Assembly: GCA_030512335.1 (NCBI GenBank)
Contig: JAULSU010000004.1
Location: 3,410,001 to 3,474,000 of the forward strand
Direction: 5' to 3'
DNA: 64,000 nt
Origin: Immersiella caudata
Lineage: Eukaryota; Ascomycota; Sordariomycetes; Sordariales; Lasiosphaeriaceae
Shown here: positions 56,237 through 64,000 of the stretch, piece after piece
Layout: every line of letters starts with the position of its first letter
Numbering within the stretch: position 1 is the first letter of the stretch
Notes under the pieces: model-generated
Seen by the model: the letters and a program-made list of their open reading frames with translations, nothing else
What the model was told of the DNA's origin: nothing
The model's database searches: none
Translations under genes and position numbers: made by a program

Positions 56237-58317
56237 ATGAGCAACCCGAACCCCTTCGCCAATACCCCTTCTCCAACGGGAGGGGTCCACGAGGCGCCAC
56301 CGAAGACAGCAGAAGCTGAAGAACCCCAGCGCAGACCCGGAGGAAAGGAGTCGGTTATCCCCACTCATTCTGATGCCGCCCAACATGAACAATCTCAACA
56401 GCTTGCCTGTCCGAAACACAATCTTGGAACACCAACAGCAGCAGCACAGGCAGCAGCAGCGCCTCAAGGAGCACTAGCTGCACCTCAGTCATCTAAAGCT
56501 CAGCCTGAGGTCGACCAGGCAGCTGCTGCCGCCCAAAATGCACCACCCAAAATTGAAGACAAGGCAAAACCATTGGGCGCCATAACAGACGCGCCCGAAA
56601 AGCAGTCAGAAACCCCTGAAGGTGCATTGCTCTGATCCTGCGTACATGTATCGCACCCACCCAATTTCTCTTGCTTACACAGAAGTCAGCAACGCCATGG
56701 TTCCCGTGGCAGCTCCAAAGAGGCCGCGGACTCGCGGGTCTCCTTGCTGCCCAGCTTCTGACCATTACCACCATAACTCTTCTCCTCGGTTTATCCTTCC
56801 AGCAATCGGGCTTCATCACCGTCCCAGACCCACCATCCTTCCTTGCTAACAACCCGGATCTCACGAAAGCCCTCTGGTCGTCAGGGTTCATGTGGACTTT
56901 TTTTCCAACTCTCTGGATGCAGGGCTACGGCATGTTCTGGGATGCTGTAACCGACGCCATGGCTGAGCGGCAGCCTTTTGTCTCAATGGGTTCCGGACAG
57001 GAGCACGAAAAGAGACTGGGGCCTACACTGGATTATCAGTCGCACAGCAGCTGGACCAATGTCTACAGGGCATTCCGGCACGGACACAAAACCCTTGGCG
57101 CGTTCCTTGCCTTGGGCCTGGTCTGGGGCGTGGTTTGTGTCCCGCTGACGTCATTTCTATTGACTGACGTCCCAGTCGTGTTCAACACCACAGAACCTGT
57201 GGTGCAGCCAAAAAGATTCAACGGTCTTGGGTTCAGCGTGAAGACAGACATGCGGCAGATCCTGGAGGTGGTGTCAGCGACAGAGATTTACGGTGCCAAC
57301 CGACTGTCTTGGACAACGGGAATATTCGCTTTCCCCCCCTTTTACCCGCCAGACAACACGATGCAAACCCCCGACAAGGACTCGGACAACATGACCATTT
57401 CCACCATAGCTTATTCGGCCTCTCTCGACTGTCAGCAACTCTTCACAGACCCTGCGCCCTCTGGCGAGGAGCGTTACGACTACGCCTTCAACAGCAGCAA
57501 GAATCTCTACACCTTCCCTGCCATCCAGGACAGAGGATGCAAAGTAACCCCCGACTCTCTGACCGTTGACAACCCCTACGAAGTCTTCGTCAGGACGTGG
57601 GCAACCACCAACTGCGGTTTCTCCCACAACAACAGCCGCCTCTCCATTCTCTCCGGCTACACCCCGCCCCGTGAACCTTTGAGCTCACCTCCAACCACGG
57701 CAAACTCCTCCACACCCCAGCAAAACACTTTGAGAAATCTCACTCTGATCTCGTGCATTCCCTCCTACTCCCTAACCGAAGGTGACCTTACCGTAACCTT
57801 CGGCGTCTCTTCCGACGCCCCCAACCTCACCGTCGTAAACGCCTTTTCCCCCACTTCCACCTCGCCGCGCACCTTCGAACCGTGGCCGCTCTTCGAACAG
57901 GCTCTTCATCTCGTAACGGGGTTCAGCCCATCCGACAAAGTCGACGGCGGGTTGTTTGGGCAAATGATCTACACCTTGTCTGAGAAGCAAAACCCCGGCT
58001 CAGAACTAGGGGCCGATGCGTTGATGGGAACCGCTGTAACCTTGTTTTCGTCCACATTTACGGTCATGGCCGAGAAGGATTTGTTCCAAGAGGTGGAGAC
58101 GCCCGAAGTGGCATCTGCGACGAGGTCGACTACCAGGACTAGGCTGGTAGTGGTGTTGCCCATTTGCTTAACTGTAGTGTCGGCACTAATCTTGATGTTG
58201 TTGTTAACGGTTGTGGTTTTATTCAAGTACAAGACGCTGCCGTGCGTGCTTGAGCAGGAGATTTCGAATCTGTGGGGGTATAGTGAGTTTTTAAAGCAGC
58301 AGGGGATGATGAAATGA
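56237..58317 (+). CDS. DUF3433-like fungal multi-pass membrane protein
   Basis: Two exons, 56237-56621 and 56690-58317, joined as PEG-ATPWFPWQL, total 670 residues. The first 128 residues are Pro/Ala/Gln-rich and cytoplasmic in character, with poly-Gln/Ala tracts. Membrane helices: LAGLLAAQLLTITTITLLLG, then GFMWTFFPTLWMQGYGMFW with a DUF3433-like FxPTxxM...W pattern, then LGAFLALGLVWGVVCVPLTS. A glycosylated loop of about 370 residues (NTTE, NMTI, NSSK, NNSR, NLTL) follows. The last helix is VVLPICLTVVSALILMLLLT, ending in a short cytoplasmic tail. Function is unknown; the family is fungus-specific and often expanded. Its topology resembles the gene at 49747, but sequence similarity is not obvious. 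Confidence 0.8.
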
Positions 58318-59455
58318 AGTACACCTGAGGGAGCATGATAAGGTCGACAACTCAATCTAAAGCCTTTGGCTCCAGTTCCATTCCGGATCGTAGTTCGTTA
58401 TCGAAATATGTTGATAAGTTTAGGGATAAGCAATAGAAGGCGTGTTTCGTAGGATGTGTAAGCAGGAGACTTGGAGAACAGAGATCTCGAGAGATCTCTA
58501 GGGCGGAAGAAAAACAATACGAACACACAAAGACTGTTAAGTGCTACAATGCGACACATTCTGGCCCTTTTTATATATGGGACCAGTTCTGGGCCCCCTC
58601 GGCTAGAGTTGAAGCGTTTCGTAGGCTCCGCCGCAGCCTGCCGAAAATGGTAATTAGGGTGAGCAAAGGTGAGCCGGCCTGAGCGAATCCTGAGCAGCGA
58701 CTGAGCCGAACCTGAGCCAGGGTGAGCCGTGTCACGTGGGCAATTCACGGAAAAGGAAATTTTATTTGCCCAGATTCGTCGCATACAACCGGCATAGCCT
58801 TGGCGCTCTGTTGTCGGCACTTGTAGCAATCTGCCTCACTGAACGACTGAGAGAGCCAAGTCCCAGCTGGACGGGTTTTAATAGCCCTAACCACGCGTGC
58901 GGCGCAGTATAGTATCTTCATTCCCGTCTTTTCATGTCCGCCTCACACATACCAAGTGATCGTGGCTCAACCTCTCAGAAGGATTGGGGCAGTGGTCTGT
59001 TCCTTGAGAGGCCTCCGAGATACGATTCCATCCCAAGTGGAGTATTCTAACCAAATCCAGATTCCAACTTTCTCCTTCTTTTCTTTGATGCTTCGAGATG
59101 CCTCAAGACCAGTTTCTTGCTATTCGATGCGGCCATCTCGAGAATTCGACAGGGCGGCTCAACTCGCACGACAGGCGCTGCCGCTCCAATAGTGAGGATT
59201 TGGCCCAAAGACGCCCAAACTATAACCACTTTAGGCGGCTCTGGTCAATCTTCACAACAGACTCCCGGCACGACATAACCGGGATTGCTGCGTCGTCGGG
59301 GCGCAGCATCGCTACCACGCGCTCAACGTTACACAGAAATTTTACTAGATTTTCTAGACGCCGGAGAAGACGGAAGGACGATACTATAAGAAGGGAGCGG
59401 ACCTTGTGCGACGCTGCGAACATGGCAGCCGGGACAGCATGCGACCAGACAGACA
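58318..59455. other. Intergenic, upstream of the S41-like peptidase
   Basis: 1.1 kb between two plus-strand genes. It contains the phased TGAGC array at 58660-58727. A frame from 59098 runs into the peptidase gene but lacks the signal peptide and is not used. Confidence 0.5.
58660..58727 (+). repeat. Seven TGAGC motifs at 10-11 bp spacing
   Basis: TGAGC occurs at 58660, 58670, 58680, 58691, 58702, 58713 and 58723, so the spacing is 10, 10, 11, 11, 11 and 10 bp, one DNA turn each. Several copies extend to TGAGCC. The stretch begins just after TAATTAGGG. Either a binding-site array with all sites on one face of the helix, or the subterminal repeat of a decayed DNA transposon (hAT-type ends can look like this). 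No coding frame is involved. Confidence 0.8.
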
Positions 59456-61795
59456 ATGTTTACCACGATTTTGCACGCCCTTGCGACATCGGCCCTCTTC
59501 GGAAGTTCCGCTGGGCACCCACACACCAACGGGCGCCGAGGGCGCATACCAAGAGATGTGGAAGAGCCGTGCAAGGTATTGCGAGACACAGTCGTCAAAT
59601 GGCTCACGGACAACTTTGTTTGTGCGTTGATCCGTGCCACCTATCCTGTTGGACATGTTTGCTGACCCGAGTTGTAGCACCCAAGGATCTGACTGAACTC
59701 GAACGGCAGGTCCTGCCACCGGTTCCGGCCGTACCGGTAAAGCCTTCTCTAGCTTTGGCTTGTTCGAAGTCGATTCCGCTCGACAAGGACAAGGCGCTCG
59801 CCCATCTCTCGTACCTGAAGCCCTTTTGGGAATGGCAAAGCACTTTGGACTACGAAAGAAATCCGCCCCGTGGCTACCTCTCCGAGGGTGTTGACCTCGC
59901 TAGGGGACTGGACGAGATCGCCGCCAAGTTACGAGCCGATGGCTATGCAAATGGGTTTGAGTTCTTGACTGATCTGCAAGAACTCCAATCGCGCGTTCGG
60001 GATGCTCACTTCAGCAGCAGAAACCAGCTGTTCGATCTCTGGACTACCAAGCTCGGCAAGGAGTTTGTGTCCATCTCTCAGGATGGCCAGGCAGTACCGC
60101 AGATCTTCCTCCACGGTGAGTTTCACCTTGCCACATTCGTACGTTCATACTCGTCGCTGACCCCTAATCAAACAGATGACACCAAACATCTTAACGAAGG
60201 CTACACGCCGTCCCCGGTGGCCACCATCGACGGAGCCCCAGCATTCCTCTTTTTCCAAAACATGTCGGTGCGAGTCTCTGGGACCCACGATCCCGATGCC
60301 AGATTCAACGCTCTGTTCCCCTCCATCTCTAGAGCTGCAAACATCTTCAACCCAGGGCCCGAGCTTTTCGGCTACGGGATGAAAGACACATCAAACATTG
60401 TTTTTCGTAACGGCAGCTCCGTCACATTCGAAAACGTGGCCCTTGTCGGAGCAAATCTCACCAGCATCTCCTCTGGCGCCGACTTGCACAGGGACTTCGT
60501 CTTGGGCGACGGCAAAGGACCGGACCCGTTCACAAAAGCCAATTACAAGATTGCCGGGTTCAGATACGCCGCAGACTACTCCAAAGGCGGCTTCCCAGTC
60601 CCTGTTGCGAGAACAATCGGAGGTGACGCGGCCTGGTTCCTGCCAGAGACACCCGGCCTGAAAGATTCGGCCGTCTTAGCCATCAACAGCTTCGGAGCCT
60701 CGGTTGACATCGACAACACGACAAGGCCAAATGTCGTTCCCACCATCCGCGAGGTCCTGGAAAGCTTGAAAGTCGGAGCCCAAGCCGCCGGACGCACCAA
60801 GCTTCTCATCGATCTCCAGGGCAACGGAGGCGGCCAGCTCACCAGCCTGGCTACGGCCTGCGACGGGCTATTCCCCCCCGGCCCCGCCAACACCATCTTT
60901 CCAGCCCAGTCCCAGACCCGCGTCCATCCCCAGCTCACCTGGCTGCTGACCACCCCCGGCCTCGGCACTCCCGCGAGACCGCTCGCCTGGACATTTGGCT
61001 CCTACAACCAAGTCAACGGCACCCCCTTCCCCGACGCCCAGACTTTCCTCGGCCCCGTAACCACCCCCTTCGGCAACCTCACCGTCCCCGCAAACTACGA
61101 CCCCCGAGGCTTCGGCCCCCCTTCCGGCGTACCCCAACCCCCGCCTTTCGCCCCCGAAAACATCATCATCCTCACCGACGGCGAATGCGCTTCCGCCTGC
61201 GCCTACTTTGTAGAAGTCCTCACCCACACCCACGGGGTCCGCACCGTCGCCCTAGGCGGTCGCCCCCTCCTCAAGCCCATGCAAGCCGTCGGCCGCACCA
61301 AGGGCGGCCAAGCCGGTAACTTTGGCAACTTCCCTGACGTTGATCGCAGCACGGCACCTCCCGGTGTGGATGTGGTTCCGGCGGGGGATCCGCCCCTCAG
61401 GTTGAGGGGCACCGCGGGCACTGCGGGGAGACCGGGGCGGTGGGGGGGGAGCATTCGGTTTAACCTGGCGAACTTGGCGACGTTGGGGGATGCGCCGGAT
61501 GCGATTCCGTTGCAGTTTCGGTATGAGGCGGCAAATTGCAAGGTGTTTTGGACGTGGGAGATGGTGAGGGATATCAAGGCGATTTGGGAGAGGGTGGTTG
61601 ACGTTGCGTGGGGGGGTGCGAGGTGTAAGTCTTCCTTTCCCAGGTGTGACTTTGTTTGATGCGAACTGACAATGAAATCTAGGTGTTGAAGGTTCTACGA
61701 CAGGAGAGGGAGCGAGGATTGGGAAAGAGGCGCCGGGGTATGACGAGGGGGTTGAGGATCAGGCCAAGTTGGGACCCGGGCCGGGGTCGTTGTGA
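59456..61795 (+). CDS. Secreted S41-family (CPAF-like) serine peptidase
   Basis: Four exons: 59456-59621, 59678-60115, 60176-61624 and 61683-61795, total 721 residues. The signal peptide starts MFTTILHALATSALFG. The N-terminal region has PSLALACSKSIPLDKDKAL, WEWQSTLDYERNPPRGY and FLTDLQELQSRVRDAHFS, the usual front of fungal S41 peptidases. The catalytic domain includes LLIDLQGNGGGQL and ILTDGECASACAYFVE, where Ser541 is the probable nucleophile. The 60-nt intron at 60116-60175 keeps frame even if retained. The last exon adds a Gly-rich tail. The family is related to the tail-specific protease/CPAF fold; fungal members are extracellular and of unknown substrate. It runs convergently into the tyrosinase gene, with only 64 bp between. 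Confidence 0.85.
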
Positions 61796-61859
61796 TAAAT
61801 CAGGGTACGGGGGGCTGTTGAGAACGACAAGGCGATCTATTGTCTAATAATACAGGAGT

Positions 61860-62900
61860 CTAATACTTGTAGCAAAGGTTGTCGGTGCTCACATCCATAA
61901 AGTCCCTGACGGGAAGATCCGCTCCGAGCCCAAGCACAGGCAACAAGTCATCGAGCGTAGCTGCCGACCCATCGAACCGCATCCCGTTATACTCCATCGT
62001 TCTCTTGCTGGGATTCTGCTGCTGCCAAAGCCACCACAGTCTATCCACCTGCGTATGATGCAGAAAGAACAAGGGGTCATTCGGAGATGAAGACTGCGGC
62101 CCCATGTCACCGGCCAGACCACCGACACCGAGATGGACCGCCGCATGGGGCTCGTTTTCGAGCCCGTGGCCGAAGTCGGAGAAGACATTCTCAGCGTTGA
62201 TTTGGGCCATGATGGCAGGGCTGTAATTGTCCCCGAGCATCTCGGCGACGGGCTCGGGGATGTCGGGGCCGGCGGGATAGCCCAGGGCGAAGAAGCGTTG
62301 CAGGCAGTGGGGGCGGTCGTCAGCGTTCCAGTATTTGAGCTGTAGGTTGGAAAAAGGGCCGTTCTTGACGCAGTAGGTTGTTACCCTATTGCTCGTCAGC
62401 CATGTGTTTTCTAGGAAAAAGGGGTTGACTGAAGCTTACCAATCATCATTCGAAGGCTCCGCAGTGCCGTTCCCACCGAACCCGGTGACAGGGTCAAACA
62501 CGGCAGCTTTTGACGGCGCAGCCGAATCAGCTACCCAGTCCCAGTACATGGCATTGCCGTTGTATCCACACGCCTGCAATTCCCTCTCGTACAGGACAAT
62601 CAGATAGCGATGCCACGGCAAAAAGGCAGCTACGCCGTGGACATGCTGAAAGACGGTGAAATGCAAGTAAACAAAGTCATCAAAAAGGCGGTGGTTTTTG
62701 CCCAGTTTTGAAGGTTTCGTTGTGAGGCACTTGACGGCGCTGATGTAGGATGACCTCTCGGCGGCGGTGGCTTTGCTCCATTCTTTTCGGACTTTGGGGT
62801 TGGTGCAGGCTCGGGCGGCGAGGGTGGAGGGTGGTTGGGGCAGGGCGAGTGTGGGAGTGAGGGATGCGCTGAGGGCTAGGAGGGAGGGGAGGAACTTCAT
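61860..62900 (-). CDS. Secreted tyrosinase
   Basis: Two exons: 62900-62440 and 62385-61860, total 328 residues. The signal peptide is MKFLPSLLALSASLTPTLA. The CuA site has the HVHGVAAFLPWHRYL pattern with its preceding histidine in VYLHF. The CuB site is HAAVHLGVGG, then NDPLFFLHHTQVDRLWWLWQ, giving the HxxxH...HH set. Tyrosinases oxidise monophenols and diphenols to quinones, leading to melanin or protein cross-linking. This is the short secreted type without the large C-terminal cap seen in other fungal tyrosinases, so it may be active as made. The intron (GTAAGC donor, TAG acceptor) joins DDW to VTTYCVKNGPF. Confidence 0.93.
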
Positions 62901-64000
62901 GATGGAGAGTTGAGCGACAGGTTAAAACGAGGGTGTGAAATTTGACTCTTGTTGAGAGATAGTGAAGAGTAATGGTTGGGGGCTGGAGAAAACAATTGAA
63001 CTTGTACTCATTTCGTTCCAAAGTCTCGGACTTTGTTGCAAGACTACGCCACTTAGACCATGTCAATCTCTTCACTCCTTTGACCAAAACACACTCTTGC
63101 GCTCCAACCCTACCAAATGACTATTGCTTACTTGGAGAATGCGCAGTTTGCGGCGTAAATATCTTCATTACGTATCATCCCTACTTGCACGGGGCAGCCG
63201 TTCAGTTTAGTCCTCAGCTGTCAGCCCTAGGATCTCGTACCTGGCATGGTTCGCGCGGCACAGACCCAACTGTTGATCACACAGGTTACCCGCCGCCACG
63301 CATTACCCCCGCGCCTCCGCACGGATGGCGGCGAGAGCCTCCTTAAATTATTAAAAAGAAAAAAAGAAAAAAAAAAAGAAAAAGAAAACTGACGGTGAGA
63401 ATAAGCATCCGGGTTGAGTCGGACGCTGTGCTGTTTTTTGCTGTCGGAAAATAGTTATAAATTCAAGTAGGTAACATTTGAAACCTTGACTATTTCTGAC
63501 AGATCAACTGGAATCCTCAACTTCAATATATCACGCAACGAACTCCAGTCCCAATGTTGAGGATGGAGTATAAAGAAAGAAATCAAGTTGAACATAACGC
63601 CGGTTGCCCATGTTGTACGTGCCTCTGTTCAAATCCGCAACACCGATGTATCGCCATTTCAGGGGTACTCGGATTCAAAGTCTGCCTCGCCTCAGTCTCC
63701 CAACACTCCCTTTCATTAGCTTGTCCAACTGCGTGTGTCATTGGAAGTATTCTGACCTCGAAGTCTGGGTCAGCTGTGGCGCGCTCCATGCACAGAATCC
63801 AACGTGTCTCGGACCCGCGTACCTGGTTGCTGTCGAACCCCCCGTTGCGGCACAGCGCAGAAGCGCGCCACTCAGGTTATCGATCGCTGTGGTGGCGCTG
63901 TCTTTTACACTTGGGCTACCTATAGCGGTTTCAACGCACGTGCAGAAGACTGAGTTGAGCCGCGGCTACAATCATTTATTGTTGAATGCCGGTATTTGGT
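62901..64000. other. Right-edge intergenic region
   Basis: Tyrosinase promoter region, then an A-rich purine tract at about 63347-63388. Frames at 63554-63925 show no recognisable protein. A gene starting beyond the window is possible. Confidence 0.45.
63347..63388. repeat. A-rich purine tract
   Basis: About 40 bases of almost only A and G, including an 11-A run. It could be a poly-A relic of a retroelement or a nucleosome-excluding element; nothing nearby decides this. Confidence 0.6.

Noticed and set aside
60116..60175. Reading the peptidase gene through without the second intron
   Set aside because: The 60 nt are in frame and lack a stop, but have a GTGAGT donor and CAG acceptor, and removing them joins the family-like segments better.
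1..64000. rRNA genes, CRISPR arrays, complete transposons or viral insertions
   Set aside because: None of the expected conserved sequences, repeat-spacer arrays, transposases or polymerases was seen on either strand.

Overview
This window is nuclear DNA of a filamentous ascomycete, most likely a Sordariomycete and perhaps Sordariales/Chaetomiaceae-like. That placement is an inference from gene content and style. Genes lie on both strands and are broken by short introns (about 45-80 nt) with GTAAGT/GTGAGT/GTATGT donors, CTAAC/CTGAC branch points and TAG/CAG acceptors. The families are typically fungal: a Zn2Cys6 regulator, an AA9 lytic polysaccharide monooxygenase with CBM1, GH128, mannitol-1-phosphate dehydrogenase, a DUF3433-like membrane protein, a DUF8021-like secreted protein and class I terpene cyclases. 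Splice models were built by hand. In nearly every case the exon lengths sum to a multiple of three and the joined protein matches the family. I found no rRNA, tRNA, CRISPR array or complete transposon.

Layout. 0-5 kb: the edge of an unknown gene, a 75-residue mini-gene with a duplicated motif, a small cysteine-rich secreted protein and a secreted GH128 glucanase. 5.9-12.2 kb: a Zn2Cys6 transcription factor, then a divergent pair of related GRF zinc-finger genes, one intact and one with an apparent frameshift. 12.5-24.2 kb: mostly conserved genes (a two-domain extradiol-dioxygenase-like protein, an MDP-1-type phosphatase, a Sec14-like lipid-transfer protein, the COPI beta-prime subunit and mannitol-1-phosphate dehydrogenase). 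24.2-29.5 kb: about 5.3 kb with no gene I can support. 29.5-33.2 kb: an intact class I terpene synthase followed by a decayed cyclase related to the cyclase half of bifunctional di/sesterterpene synthases. 33.9-35.5 kb: a CCCH zinc-finger protein with a NYN/PIN-like N-terminal domain. 37.1-45.7 kb: a hypothetical gene, an AA9 LPMO, a GNAT acetyltransferase and an unusual fusion of a long disordered region to an esterase-like fold whose nucleophile serine is replaced by aspartate. 47-64 kb: an MDR reductase, an unknown small protein, several membrane and secreted proteins, a relic of an APH-like kinase next to a possible retroelement tail, a large secreted S41-like peptidase and a secreted tyrosinase.

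How the genes fit together. The window mixes core cell functions (COPI transport, phospholipid transfer, mannitol metabolism) with an outward-facing set of wall-active and oxidative secreted enzymes (GH128, AA9-CBM1, tyrosinase, S41-like peptidase, small secreted proteins) and the remains of a terpenoid locus. The most unusual items are seven TGAGC motifs spaced 10-11 bp apart at 58.66 kb, the three-frameshift terpene cyclase beside an intact one, the Ser-to-Asp esterase fusion, the divergent GRF gene pair, and the double hairpin plus (AATC)n tail beside the kinase relic.
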